Part shown: piece after piece, positions 1-9,041 of the stretch
Position numbering within the stretch: the stretch's first letter is position 1
Layout of the letters: each line of letters begins with the position of its first letter
Origin: TMP-86 sp964247385
GTDB taxonomy: Bacteria; Pseudomonadota; Gammaproteobacteria; Steroidobacterales; Steroidobacteraceae
Assembly: GCA_964247385.1 (NCBI GenBank)
Contig: CAXTUB010000007.1
Location: 62,001 to 126,000, forward strand
DNA length: 64,000 nt
Direction: 5' to 3'
Notes under the pieces: model-generated
Databases searched by the model: none
Told to the model about the DNA's origin: nothing
The model's input: only the letters and a program-made list of their open reading frames with translations
Translations under genes and position numbers: made by a program

Positions 1-978
1 CTCGTGATCACGCCCAGCATCGGTATCGCGAGATTCCCGCACGATGCGCAAGATGCGCACACCATGTTGCGCAACGCAGATCTTGCCATGTACTACGCCA
101 AACGGAATGGCGCCGGGACGTTCGCAAGTTTCGACGCCAACATGAATTCCACGGCGCTGCGCCGCTTCAGCGTCGAAGCCAAACTCCAGGGAGCCTTGGA
201 GCGAAACGAATTCGAGCTGCATTTTCAGCCGTTGTTCGACGTTCGCAGCGGGACGGTTTCCGGCATGGAGGCATTGTTGCGTTGGACGGCGGAGGGCCTT
301 GGCAATGTCGCGCCCACCGAGTTCGTTCCCATCGCCGAGGAGAGCGGCCTCATTCTGCCGATTGGAGAATGGGTGCTACGCACTGCATGCAGACAGGCGA
401 AGGCATGGCATGAGGAAGGCTTGCCGCTCGGCAGAGTTTCGATCAACGTGTCGGGAATTCAATTTGCCCGCAAGGATTTTCCGCAGCGTATGTCCGAGAT
501 TTTGCGGGAGACCGGGGCGCAAACTCAGTTTCTCGAGCTGGAGATCACCGAAACCACGGTCTTGAACGATGAAGCGTGGGCCGAACAAGCACTGGTTCAG
601 CTGAGAGCGCTTGGCATCTCGGTTGCCATCGACGACTTCGGCACCGGCTATTCAAATTTCGGCCGGCTGCGTAAGTTCGCCGTCGATCGCTTGAAAATCG
701 ATCGTTCTTTCGTGACCGGTTTGAACGACAGTGAAAATGACCGCGCCATTGCCACCGCGATCATCGCCATGTCGAAGTCGCTTCGGGTCGAGGTCACTGC
801 CGAAGGCGTCGAAAATTTTCAGCAGCTCTTGTTCCTGCAGGAAAATCTTTGTCAGGAGGCGCAAGGCTATCTTTTCAGTCGTGCTCTACCGGCCGATCAG
901 GCGACACAGATCCTGCGCATTGCCAGCGAATCCAGCAATTCTTCGCGCTCGCAGCGGCTACGCGCCTTAATTCGCTGA
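1..978 (+). CDS. GGDEF-EAL cyclic-di-GMP protein, 5' end missing
   Basis: The reading frame is open from the first base, so only the C-terminal part is present. The first ~45 residues are the tail of a GGDEF domain (SIGIARFPHDA...NADLAMYYAKRNG). The rest is a complete EAL phosphodiesterase domain. Residues expected for c-di-GMP hydrolysis are visible: EALLRW, the EITET strand, DDFGTGYSN, LKIDRSFV, AEGVE and QGYLFSRAL. The EAL half therefore looks catalytically competent. Whether the GGDEF half is active, and which sensor lies upstream, cannot be judged. It is followed by an independent transporter gene 33 bp downstream. Confidence 0.93.
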   Translation, partial: LVITPSIGIARFPHDAQDAHTMLRNADLAMYYAKRNGAGTFASFDANMNSTALRRFSVEAKLQGALERNEFELHFQPLFDVRSGTVSGMEALLRWTAEGLGNVAPTEFVPIAEESGLILPIGEWVLRTACRQAKAWHEEGLPLGRVSINVSGIQFARKDFPQRMSEILRETGAQTQFLELEITETTVLNDEAWAEQALVQLRALGISVAIDDFGTGYSNFGRLRKFAVDRLKIDRSFVTGLNDSENDRAIATAIIAMSKSLRVEVTAEGVENFQQLLFLQENLCQEAQGYLFSRALPADQATQILRIASESSNSSRSQRLRALIR

Positions 979-1011
979 TCCCGGCAGCTCGCCTCATGTA
1001 AAGTCGCGTTC

Positions 1012-2277
1012 ATGGGACGCGCGCCGCATCGGAGGATCTTGCTGGCTTCGCTGATCGGTACGACGATCGAATTCTACGACTTCTATATTTACGCCGCGGC
1101 GGCCGTACTCATCTTTCCCCGGCTGTTTTTCCCGGCAGCCGATGCGGTGACCGGCACACTCCAATCCTTGGCGACTTTTGCATTGGCGTTTTTTGCGAGG
1201 CCTCTCGGCTCGGCGCTGTTCGGTCACTTCGGCGACCGGATCGGCCGCAAGGCGACACTCGTCGGCTCACTTTTGACCATGGGCCTATCGACCGTAGCGA
1301 TCGGACTGCTGCCAACCTATGCGAGTGCGGGCTTGTGGGCGCCGGCATTGCTCGCGCTGTGCCGTATCGGTCAAGGGATAGGCCTTGGCGGCGAGTGGGG
1401 TGGCGCAGTGTTGCTCGCGACTGAAAATGCGCCGAGCGGAAGGGAATGTTGGTATGGGGGTTTCCCGCAGCTCGGCGCGCCCATTGGCTTCTTGTGTTCC
1501 ACCGGAGTCTTTCTCTTTTTGAGCAGTTCCCTGGCGGAAGCCAGCCTCTTCTCGTGGGGTTGGCGCTTGCCCTTTTTGGCAAGCGCTGCATTGGTTTTCA
1601 TCGGCTTGTACATCCGCTTGCGATTGGTGGAAACGCCGGCATTCGTCTGTGCGCTGAAAGCCAATCAAAAAGTCCGGATGCCGATTGCCAGCCTTTTCCG
1701 TGAGCACTGGAGCGCGCTGGTGCGCGGCACGTTGGCAACGCTCGCAGCATTCGTGATTTTTTATTTGATGACGGTCTTCTCGTTGAGTTGGGCGACCAAA
1801 TCACTGGGATTCGACCGCTCACAGTTTTTGCTTTTGCAGTTGATCGGCGTGTTTTTCTTCGGCCTGACCATCCCGCTTTCCGCGCGAGCTTCGGATCGAT
1901 GGGGCCCGCGCGCCGTGCTTCTGTTTTCCTTGAGCCTGATCATCATGTTCGGCTTTTGCTTTGCGCCTCTGCTGACGCACAACATCCCGGCGGCGCTCGT
2001 CTTCATGGTCCTGGGCTTCAGCTTGGTCGGGTTGACCTATGCTCCGGTCGGCGCGGCCCTTGCATCGTTGTTTCCCACCGCAGTGCGCTACACGGGAACT
2101 TCGCTTGCGTTTAATTTGGCGGGGATTATCGGTGCATCGATTACGCCTTATGCCGCGACGTGGCTCGCCGCCCGGTATGATTTGACGGCCGTGGGATACT
2201 ATTTGTCCTTGTCGGCTGTCATTTCGCTGCTTGCGGTGGCAGCCACTCGATCATTACGCGCCGTCTATCAAGAGTGA
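1012..2277 (+). CDS. MFS transporter, metabolite:H+ symporter (MHS) type
   Basis: This is a 421-residue integral membrane protein with about 12 hydrophobic segments. Its N-terminus (GTTIEFYDFYIYAAAA) and the loop after TM2 (FGHFGDRIGRK) are typical of the MHS subgroup of the major facilitator superfamily (ProP, ShiA, KgtP relatives), as is the GIGLGGEWGGA stretch in TM4. Family members import organic acids or compatible solutes with protons. The substrate cannot be named here. The stop codon overlaps the start of the next gene (GTGA), suggesting translational coupling with an exported methyltransferase-like protein. Confidence 0.88.
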   Translation: MGRAPHRRILLASLIGTTIEFYDFYIYAAAAVLIFPRLFFPAADAVTGTLQSLATFALAFFARPLGSALFGHFGDRIGRKATLVGSLLTMGLSTVAIGLLPTYASAGLWAPALLALCRIGQGIGLGGEWGGAVLLATENAPSGRECWYGGFPQLGAPIGFLCSTGVFLFLSSSLAEASLFSWGWRLPFLASAALVFIGLYIRLRLVETPAFVCALKANQKVRMPIASLFREHWSALVRGTLATLAAFVIFYLMTVFSLSWATKSLGFDRSQFLLLQLIGVFFFGLTIPLSARASDRWGPRAVLLFSLSLIIMFGFCFAPLLTHNIPAALVFMVLGFSLVGLTYAPVGAALASLFPTAVRYTGTSLAFNLAGIIGASITPYAATWLAARYDLTAVGYYLSLSAVISLLAVAATRSLRAVYQE

Positions 2278-3020
2278 GCACGCGAGCACTATTTCTGTTT
2301 CTTGGCTTGGTCTCAGCGATCGTGCATGCGTCAGATCGCTTTGATGCGGCCGTTGCGTCCGGAGCGCGCCCGCCGGCCGACCTGCAACGCGACGCACGCG
2401 ATCATCCGGCGGAACTTTTGCGCCTGACAGGCATCGAGCCTGGAATGACGGTCGCCGATGTACTCGGAGGCGATGGCTACTTCAGCGAATTGGCCGCAAA
2501 CATCGTTGGACCGAAAGGCCGGGTGCTCCTCATCAACAACGCCGCATTCGACGGATTCAGCGAGAATTTGGGAGCGCGCCTCAAAGACAACCGGCTGTCG
2601 AACGTGCGGCATCTCACAGTCGATCTTAATCGCATGCATCTCCCCGATTCGAGCATCGACGCCCTGTTGCTCGTGAAGGTTTATCACGATTTGTACTGGG
2701 TCGACGACACGGGGATTTGGCCTCGGGTCGATGCGAAACTGGTTCTCGCTCAATTATCGCGCGCACTGAAGCCCGGCGGGGTCATCTTGCTGGTCGATCA
2801 TTCCGCTCTGCCCGGTACGGGCTGGCGCGATGCCTCACGCTTGCACCGAATCGACGAGGCGTTTGCGGTGCAAGACTTCGAAGCGTTGGGCTTCAAGGTG
2901 GTCGCCCGCAGCGAGCTGCTGCGTCAACCGAACGATGCTCGAGATGAAATCTCGTACAAGGGCCGCATGCTTACGCATACCGACCGCTTCGTGCTCGTGT
3001 TTCGGCGAGCAACGCGTTGA
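2274..3020 (+). CDS. Exported class I SAM-methyltransferase-like protein
   Basis: The product is 248 residues and starts with GTG overlapping the transporter stop by 4 bp. Residues 1-20 form a signal peptide (hydrophobic FLFLGLVSAIVHA, cleavage after HAS). The mature part has a Rossmann methyltransferase layout: VADVLGGDGYFSELAA as motif I, LTVDLNRMHLPDSSIDALLLV around motifs II-IV, and LKPGGVILLVDHSA as motif V. Motif I reads LGGDG where cytosolic enzymes usually have GxGxG. Exported proteins of this type recur in proteobacteria without a proven function. S-adenosylmethionine supply in the periplasm is not established, so enzymatic activity is uncertain. Confidence 0.8.
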   Translation: MSTRALFLFLGLVSAIVHASDRFDAAVASGARPPADLQRDARDHPAELLRLTGIEPGMTVADVLGGDGYFSELAANIVGPKGRVLLINNAAFDGFSENLGARLKDNRLSNVRHLTVDLNRMHLPDSSIDALLLVKVYHDLYWVDDTGIWPRVDAKLVLAQLSRALKPGGVILLVDHSALPGTGWRDASRLHRIDEAFAVQDFEALGFKVVARSELLRQPNDARDEISYKGRMLTHTDRFVLVFRRATR

Positions 3021-3219
3021 ATCCATGACGGCGCGCAATCGACGATCCAGACCATCCTAAGCGTGGCGTTCGGGGTCTCCTTTTCTTCCGACGCCGGTTC
3101 GCGGTATGCCGCGGTGCCGGTGGCCATTCTGCGCTTGGCACCGACTCTCGATAGGCAGACAATGCATTTTAGGTCCGCGCTGGCCCTCAGCGTACGAGCG
3201 ATGTAAGAGGCGGGAAAGC

Positions 3220-3504
3220 ATGCAGTCGAGCCAACTTCAAGATCTGAGCAGAGCTCTCGAAGCTGCGCATGAATATGCGCACCATTCGAGCTTCGACGGC
3301 TGCGATGCCGGCGACATCGATGAAGTCATCGACTCGGCGAAAAAAGAGCTGCAAAAGCCTCACCCGAGCAAGCAGACGCTTTCCACCTATTTGAATTCGG
3401 TGGCCCGGAGTCTGCGCGCGGACGAGTCGGCTCGCGAAATCTGCATGAGGTTGGATTCGGCGATGCGTGCGGCCGACGTGCCGACTCATTGGGAAGAGAT
3501 TTAG
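3220..3504 (+). CDS. Small hypothetical protein, 94 aa
   Basis: This 94-residue protein begins at an ATG preceded by a purine-rich GGCGGGAAAG. A longer in-frame reading upstream of 3220 has an unnatural Cys/Trp/Arg-rich composition and was discarded. The product is soluble, acidic and helical in appearance (LQDLSRALEAAHEYAHH, IDEVIDSAKKELQK, LNSVARSLRADESAREICMRLD). No domain is recognised. Its 3' end overlaps the DUF72 gene by 16 bp, so the two may be co-translated. Confidence 0.6.
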   Translation: MQSSQLQDLSRALEAAHEYAHHSSFDGCDAGDIDEVIDSAKKELQKPHPSKQTLSTYLNSVARSLRADESAREICMRLDSAMRAADVPTHWEEI

Positions 3505-4355
3505 CCGCAGCCTTACGCAGCCCGTTCGCTAGCACACCCCCTGTTCGCTTGCGGGAACTTCGCGCCGGCATTTCAGGGTGGCAATTTGCCGCGTGGCGAG
3601 GAACGTTCTATCCGCGCGGGTTGAAGCAGTCGAAAGAGCTCGAGCACGCCGCCCGCGAGCTCAAGATTCTCGAGATCAACAGCACCTTTTATCGGTTGCA
3701 GCGGCCCGATCTTTTCTTGCGCTGGTCGGCACAGACCCCTGATGATTTCTTGTTCACGATCAAGGCGCCCCGGTTCATCACACATATCCGAAAGCTGCGT
3801 GACGTCGAGGAGCCGGTGGAACGGTTTCTATCCTCCGGCGTGCTTCAACTGGGTCCAAAGCTGGGAGCGTTGATTTGGCAGCTGCCGCCATCGAGCGTGT
3901 TTGAGCCGGCAGTCGTCCGGGATTTTTTTTCCTTGCTTCGCGGCGCGGCGCTCCACACTGATGAGACGGGCTCGCTTTCTAAAGGGCGGCTAAAGCATGC
4001 CATGGAAGTGCGCAATGCAAGTTTTGTCGACGATCGTTTTTATGATCTTTGCCGGGAATACGGCATTTCGGTGGTCATTGCCGAGAACATTCATGGCTGG
4101 CCGTGCATCGAGCGCATGACTTCCGATCTGGTTTATCTGCGTCTTCACGGCTATGTGGAAATGCAAAACGCAGGATACGATGCGCAGGCCCTCGGGCATT
4201 GGGCGCGCAAGATCCTGGCATGGCACCAACCTTCCGCTGAATGTCCCGGCGGCCGCGACGTGTTCTGTTTTTTCGACGGCCCCGATGTCAAAGAGCGCGC
4301 GCCGGCCGATGCCATGGCGCTCCAGCGGATGCTCGACGAGCTGAGGTCGCTCTGA
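3489..4355 (+). CDS. DUF72 (YecE-like) family protein
   Basis: The product is 288 residues with the DUF72 TIM-barrel signature: AGISGWQFAAWRGTFYP near the N-terminus, LEINSTFYRLQ, FTIKAPRFITHIRKL, GALIWQLPPS, and a C-terminal FCFFDGPD. DUF72 proteins such as YecE are widespread; their biochemical role remains unproven. The frame starts with TTG inside the preceding small gene, and a later start is possible because the conserved part begins only around residue 24. A 7-bp inverted repeat follows the stop (4354-4360 with 4373-4379) but lacks a T-run, so it is not called a terminator. Confidence 0.85.
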   Translation: MGRDLAAALRSPFASTPPVRLRELRAGISGWQFAAWRGTFYPRGLKQSKELEHAARELKILEINSTFYRLQRPDLFLRWSAQTPDDFLFTIKAPRFITHIRKLRDVEEPVERFLSSGVLQLGPKLGALIWQLPPSSVFEPAVVRDFFSLLRGAALHTDETGSLSKGRLKHAMEVRNASFVDDRFYDLCREYGISVVIAENIHGWPCIERMTSDLVYLRLHGYVEMQNAGYDAQALGHWARKILAWHQPSAECPGGRDVFCFFDGPDVKERAPADAMALQRMLDELRSL

Positions 4356-4403
4356 GCGGGCTACCGCAGCGACCCGCTCTGAGAGGGCCAACGCGGCCGT
4401 TGC

Positions 4404-5483
4404 TCAAAAGTCGAAGGTTGTCTGCGGACTTGCACGTTGCGGAGCGGAAAATCGGCTGCAATCGAGCGCATGGCGCTGTGTGAGCCCGAGATTGCGACTC
4501 GCCACTTCGAATCGTTTGCGCAAAATCTCCGCGTACGGCCCCGTGCCGCGCATCCGTGAACCAAAGTTCGGATCATTATCGCGTCCATCCCGCGCTTGAT
4601 GAATCAGTGACATGACGTGGCGCGCGCGGTCGGGATAATGCGCTGCCAGCCATTCGCGGAAAAGATCTTTGACTTCGTAAGGAAGGCGCAGCAGCACGTA
4701 CCCGGCGCTCGTCGCCCCCGCTCGCGCCCCGGCTTCGAGAATATTCTCCATTTCATGATCGGTGATTGCGGGAATGACCGGAGCCACCATGATTCCGGTC
4801 GGAATTCCGGCCTTTGCCAGCTCCTGCAGTGCGCGCAGCCGCGCCTGCGGAGAGGCGGTGCGCGGCTCGAGAGTACGTTTGATCTCCGCTGAAAGAGAAG
4901 TGATGCTCAAAGCGACCTTGATCAGATTGTCCTGCGCCATTTCAGCAATCAGGTCGATGTCGCGCAGGATCAGCGCGCTTTTGGTGAGCAGGCTCACGGG
5001 ATGCCGCGCGCGTTTGAGCACCTTCAGCACATCGCGCGTCACCTCGAGCTTCTTTTCGAGGGGTTGGTAAGCGTCGGTGTTGATGCCAAGCGCAATGGGT
5101 TTCGGCACGTACTTGGGCTTCGATAGCTCGGCTTCCAGCAATTGGGCCGCATTTTCCTTGAAGAATATTCTGGTCTCGAAGTCGAGCCCCGAAGATAAGC
5201 CAAGGTATGCATGACTCGGCCGCGCAAAACAATAGATACAGCCATGCTCGCAGCCCCGATACGGATTGATCGAATACTCGAAGCCGACATCGGGTGAGTC
5301 ATTCGACGTGATGATGGCGCGGGCACGGTCGGGTGCGAAGGCTTGCAGCACGCTTTCGACCGGCCCCTCGCGATACCAGCCGTCGTCGAACTCTTCAGGC
5401 CGATCGAGCTCGAAGCGGCCGGCCGGATTCGACAGTGCGCCTCGTCCCGTGAGTTTCTCCCGGCCCATGAATTTTCGCGGCAT
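4404..5483 (-). CDS. PA0069-family radical SAM protein
   Basis: The product is 359 residues. The iron-sulfur cluster motif CEHGCIYC (CxxxCxxC) sits at about residues 78-85 within YSINPYRGCEHGCIYCFARPSHAYLG, a hallmark of the PA0069/Rv2578c group, which is distantly related to spore photoproduct lyase. Other conserved pieces are ALGINTDAYQPLEK, the PVSLLTKSALILRDIDL strand and GIMVAPVIPAITD. The reaction catalysed by this group is unknown. It is convergent with the DUF72 gene. Confidence 0.88.
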   Translation of the reverse strand: MPRKFMGREKLTGRGALSNPAGRFELDRPEEFDDGWYREGPVESVLQAFAPDRARAIITSNDSPDVGFEYSINPYRGCEHGCIYCFARPSHAYLGLSSGLDFETRIFFKENAAQLLEAELSKPKYVPKPIALGINTDAYQPLEKKLEVTRDVLKVLKRARHPVSLLTKSALILRDIDLIAEMAQDNLIKVALSITSLSAEIKRTLEPRTASPQARLRALQELAKAGIPTGIMVAPVIPAITDHEMENILEAGARAGATSAGYVLLRLPYEVKDLFREWLAAHYPDRARHVMSLIHQARDGRDNDPNFGSRMRGTGPYAEILRKRFEVASRNLGLTQRHALDCSRFSAPQRASPQTTFDF

Positions 5484-5554
5484 GCGAAAACCTTACGCGC
5501 GAGACGAACGCGCGTAAATCCAGTTCAGGAGAAGCCGATTGACTGTATAGCTAT

Positions 5555-6097
5555 CTACTCAATCCGGCTCACGGGCGCGTGGGCCCACGCCGCGTGCTTC
5601 GGCGCTTTTTTGGTACGGTTCCATTCCTCCAGCATGACGGGCCCCAGGCGCTTGAGCTCGGCGAGAGCCTCGGCAGAGGCCGTATCCGCAGCCAACTCGA
5701 TCCGATGGCCGTTCGGATCGAAAAAATAAATCGATTCGAAGATGCCATGGTTGGTTGGGCCGAGCACTGCAACGCCTTTCGACTCCAGCCGCGACTTCAC
5801 CGCCTGCAACGCGGCGCGATCCGCCACCTTGAATGCGATGTGCTGCACCCACTCCGGCGTATTCAAGTCTCGCCCCATGCCGGGCTGCTCGGGCAGCTCG
5901 AAAAACGCAAGCACGTTGCCGCCGCCGGCATCCAGAAAAACGTGCATGTAAGGGTCGTAAGCGCCGGTCGAAGGCACGTGATCCTCGGCGAAAGCCAATT
6001 GAAATTCCATGTCGAGCGTGTCGCGGTAAAAATCCACTGTCGCCTTGGCGTCCTTGCAACGGTACGCCACATGATGAATACCCTTGAGTACGGACAT
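5555..6097 (-). CDS. VOC family (glyoxalase/dioxygenase fold) protein
   Basis: The product is 180 residues with a single vicinal-oxygen-chelate module of two beta-alpha-beta-beta-beta units. It begins GIHHVAYRCKDAKATVDFYRDTLDM, has a metal-ligand-like His in VQHIAFKV, and ends with SIYFFDPNGHRIEL, giving the His/His/Glu pattern of metal-dependent VOC enzymes. Family members include lactoylglutathione lyases, ring-cleavage dioxygenases and resistance proteins. Nothing nearby fixes the substrate. It is divergent from the sensor kinase gene that starts 93 bp away. Confidence 0.82.
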   Translation of the reverse strand: MSVLKGIHHVAYRCKDAKATVDFYRDTLDMEFQLAFAEDHVPSTGAYDPYMHVFLDAGGGNVLAFFELPEQPGMGRDLNTPEWVQHIAFKVADRAALQAVKSRLESKGVAVLGPTNHGIFESIYFFDPNGHRIELAADTASAEALAELKRLGPVMLEEWNRTKKAPKHAAWAHAPVSRIE

Positions 6098-6189
6098 GAC
6101 AGCCCTCTCCCGAATTCATGGTGAATTGGAGCTATCATATCGCGCCGCTATTGCGCTGCGTTGGCTAATGGTTTAGTAGGGGTCGCACG

Positions 6190-7917
6190 ATGCTTCACCT
6201 GGATTCTCTCGCATTCGACAACTCGGGCTTCATGCCCCACGGCCACTGTTACTTGTGGACCCCTTGGTTGTTGTGGACGTATGTGAGCGCCGATGGCCTC
6301 ATTGCGCTCGCTTACTACTCGATTCCCATCGCCTTGCTCGTATTCGTGCGTAACCGGCGCGACCTGCAGTTCTCGTGGGTGTTCGTGTTGTTCTCGATTT
6401 TTATTTTTGCCTGCGGCACCACGCACTTGATGTCGATTTATACGATCTGGCAGCCAAATTATTCACTCGACGCCGTGATCAAGGCCGGCACGGCGCTGGC
6501 CTCCATCGTGACCGCAGTGTTGTTGTGGCCATTGGTGCCAAAGGCGCTGGCGCTGCCGAGTCCCGCGCAGTTGCAAACGGCGTTGGATGAGCGCGGCCTG
6601 GAGATTGCCGAGCGCACGCGCGCCGAGCGCGCCCTGGCGGCGGCGAATGAAAGCCTCGAGGCGCGCGTGGCCGAGCGCACCGCCGCCCTGCGCCAGGCCG
6701 AGCTGCGGTTGCAGGAATCGTTGAATATCGAGCGCAGCGCGCGTGCCGAGGCCGAGCGTGTGGGACGCATGAAAGATGAATTCTTGCTCACCTTGTCGCA
6801 CGAGTTGCGTACGCCCCTGAGCGCCATTTTCGGCTGGGCGCAAATCATGAAACGCGCGCGCGACGATACGGCGTTGATCGGCCAGGCCGTCGATGTCATC
6901 GATCGCAATGTGCGCGTTCAAACCAAGCTCATCGAAGATTTGCTCGATATGAGCTCCATCATCGCCGGCAAAATTCGCCTGGATGTGCAGGCGGTGGAGC
7001 TTGCCTCGGTCATCGATCTTGCCGTCGAGTCCGTTTTGCCGGCGGCGCAAGCCAAACAAATCCGCGTGGAGAAAGTCATCGATCCCTTGGCCGGGCCCGT
7101 CAGCGGAGATTCGGCGCGTTTGCAGCAGATCATCTGGAATCTACTTAGCAACGCCGTCAAGTTCACGCCGAAAGGCGGCAAGATCACCGTATTGCTCGAG
7201 CGCGTGAATTCTCATGTCGAGATCAACGTTTCCGATTCCGGTGAAGGCATCGATCCGGATTTCCTGCCGCTCATTTTCGAGCGTTTCAGCCAGGCTGATT
7301 CCTCCAGCCGGCGTACCCACGGCGGGGTCGGTCTGGGCCTTTCCATTTGCAAGAGCTTGGTGGAGTCGCATGGGGGGTCCATCAGCGCGCGCAGCCGCGG
7401 CAAGCGCGAAGGCTCGACCTTTACGGTCAATCTGCCTGTCCGCGCGCTCGGTATTCGCTCCGACACACGTGAGCATCCGCGCACTTCGATCGCCGACGTG
7501 CCGATTCTGGCGCAAGCTGAGCTGCCGCGGTTCGACGGCGTGCATATCCTCGTCATCGATGACGAGCGCGATGCTCGCGAGCTGGTGAATATCATGCTGC
7601 GAGATCGCGGCGCCGAGGTCACCGTGGCGGGAAGCGCCGAGGAAGCGCGCGGCCAATTGGAAGAGTGTCGACCGCAAATCATCATTTGCGACGTGGGTAT
7701 GCCAGGCGAGGACGGATATGACTTTCTCACTCGTTTGCGCCGTGACGGTGTGCAAACTCCGGCGCTTGCGTTGACCGCCTTTGCGCGTGCTGAAGACCGC
7801 GTCCGCTCGCTTCAAACCGGGTTTGCCGCGCATCTGGCCAAGCCCGTGGAACAGGCGGAGTTGCTTGCTTCGGTCGCGAGTATTCTGGGCCGCTACGGCG
7901 CTGCCAAGGGGGAGTGA
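6190..7917 (+). CDS. Hybrid histidine kinase with ethylene-receptor-like membrane domain
   Basis: The product is 575 residues. Three membrane helices fill residues ~25-118 and match the plant ETR1 ethylene-binding domain: D35, Y42, I45, P46, C75 and H79 occupy the positions of ETR1 D25, Y32, I35, P36, C65 and H69, with the segments DGLIALAYYSIP and CGTTHL nearly identical. Cys and His hold the copper cofactor in ETR1. A charged coiled coil follows (~125-195) with no GAF domain, then HisKA (H204 in SHELRTP), HATPase (N317, N321, GEGIDP, GGVGLGLS) and a C-terminal receiver (D501, K551). It should sense ethylene or another small ligand, autophosphorylate H204 and relay to D501. Output partner unknown. 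The stop overlaps an alternative start of hppD. Confidence 0.9.
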   Translation: MLHLDSLAFDNSGFMPHGHCYLWTPWLLWTYVSADGLIALAYYSIPIALLVFVRNRRDLQFSWVFVLFSIFIFACGTTHLMSIYTIWQPNYSLDAVIKAGTALASIVTAVLLWPLVPKALALPSPAQLQTALDERGLEIAERTRAERALAAANESLEARVAERTAALRQAELRLQESLNIERSARAEAERVGRMKDEFLLTLSHELRTPLSAIFGWAQIMKRARDDTALIGQAVDVIDRNVRVQTKLIEDLLDMSSIIAGKIRLDVQAVELASVIDLAVESVLPAAQAKQIRVEKVIDPLAGPVSGDSARLQQIIWNLLSNAVKFTPKGGKITVLLERVNSHVEINVSDSGEGIDPDFLPLIFERFSQADSSSRRTHGGVGLGLSICKSLVESHGGSISARSRGKREGSTFTVNLPVRALGIRSDTREHPRTSIADVPILAQAELPRFDGVHILVIDDERDARELVNIMLRDRGAEVTVAGSAEEARGQLEECRPQIIICDVGMPGEDGYDFLTRLRRDGVQTPALALTAFARAEDRVRSLQTGFAAHLAKPVEQAELLASVASILGRYGAAKGE

Positions 7918-7946
7918 TGGGTGCCGAAACCGCCGAGGAGCGCGCG

Positions 7947-9041
7947 ATGAATCAGGAGCTGTTCGACAACCCATTGGGAACCGATGGGTTCGAGTTCGTC
8001 GAGTTCACGAGTCCCGAGCCGCAGCGGCTCGCGCGGTTTTTCGAGGCCATGGGGTTCACAGCCGTGGCGCGGCATCGCTCGAAGGATGTGCTGCGCTATA
8101 AGCAAGGCGATATCAATTTCATCCTCAATATGGCGGTGGAAGGCCAAGCGGCTTCATTCCGCGGCCAACATGGGCCATCGATCAACGCCATGGCATTTCG
8201 TGTGCGTGACGCTGGCGCGGCGCTTCGCGGCGCGATTGCCAGGGGCGCGCGCGAAGTGAAGCCAAGCGCCGGGCTCATGGAACTCAACATTCCCGCCATC
8301 GAGGGGATTGGCGGCTCGTATCTCTACCTCGTCGACCGCTACGGCGCTCGTGAGATCTACGATGTCGATTTCAATCCCATCCCAGGCGCCGCCGACAGTG
8401 AAGCGGCGAATAGCGCTGGTCTTACGTATCTGGATCATCTGACGCACAACGTGCATCGCGGCAACATGCAGCGCTGGGCAGACTTCTACGAGCGAATTTT
8501 CAATTTCCGCGAGATCCGCTATTTCGATATCGAAGGCGCGGTGACGGGCCTCGTTTCCAAGGCGATGACGAGCCCCGATGGTAAAATCCGCATCCCTTTG
8601 AACGAAAGTCAGGACGACGAGTCGCAGATCGAGGAATTTCTGCGCGATTACCGCGGCGAGGGCATTCAACACATCGCACTCGGCACCGACGACATTTTCA
8701 ACACCGTCGACCGGATGCGCGCGCATGGACTCAAGTTTCAAAGTACGCCCGACAGCTATTACGAAGCGGTGAACGCGCGCGTGCCCGGGCACGGCGAAAA
8801 GCTGGACGAGCTCCGCGCACGCCAGATACTAGTGGACGGCGCGCCAACGCAAGGACAGGGGCTGCTGCTGCAGATCTTCACGCAAAATATCGTGGGCCCG
8901 TGCTTCTTCGAGATCATCCAGCGCAAGGGAAACGAGGGGTTCGGTGAAGGCAATTTCAAGGCCTTGTTCGAATCACTCGAGCTCGATCAGATCCGGCGCG
9001 GCGTAATCGATCCGAATCGTCCCGCCAGCCGCGGCTCCTGA
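7947..9041 (+). CDS. hppD: 4-hydroxyphenylpyruvate dioxygenase
   Basis: Converts 4-hydroxyphenylpyruvate to homogentisate in tyrosine catabolism (cytosolic, non-heme Fe(II)). The product is 364 residues from the chosen ATG, which has AGGAG six bases upstream. GTG/ATG codons at 7914/7917 would add 10-11 residues absent from homologues. The Fe ligands are visible as H164 (YLDHLTHNV), H242 (GIQHIALGT) and E322 (CFFEIIQRKG), close to the positions known from Pseudomonas HPPD. The N-terminal LGTDGFEFVEF is typical. No homogentisate dioxygenase gene is adjacent. The stop overlaps the next start by one base. Confidence 0.95.
   Translation: MNQELFDNPLGTDGFEFVEFTSPEPQRLARFFEAMGFTAVARHRSKDVLRYKQGDINFILNMAVEGQAASFRGQHGPSINAMAFRVRDAGAALRGAIARGAREVKPSAGLMELNIPAIEGIGGSYLYLVDRYGAREIYDVDFNPIPGAADSEAANSAGLTYLDHLTHNVHRGNMQRWADFYERIFNFREIRYFDIEGAVTGLVSKAMTSPDGKIRIPLNESQDDESQIEEFLRDYRGEGIQHIALGTDDIFNTVDRMRAHGLKFQSTPDSYYEAVNARVPGHGEKLDELRARQILVDGAPTQGQGLLLQIFTQNIVGPCFFEIIQRKGNEGFGEGNFKALFESLELDQIRRGVIDPNRPASRGS

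Noticed and set aside
4354..4379. 7-bp inverted repeat between convergent genes
   Set aside because: It has a 12-base loop and no T-run on either side, insufficient for an intrinsic terminator.
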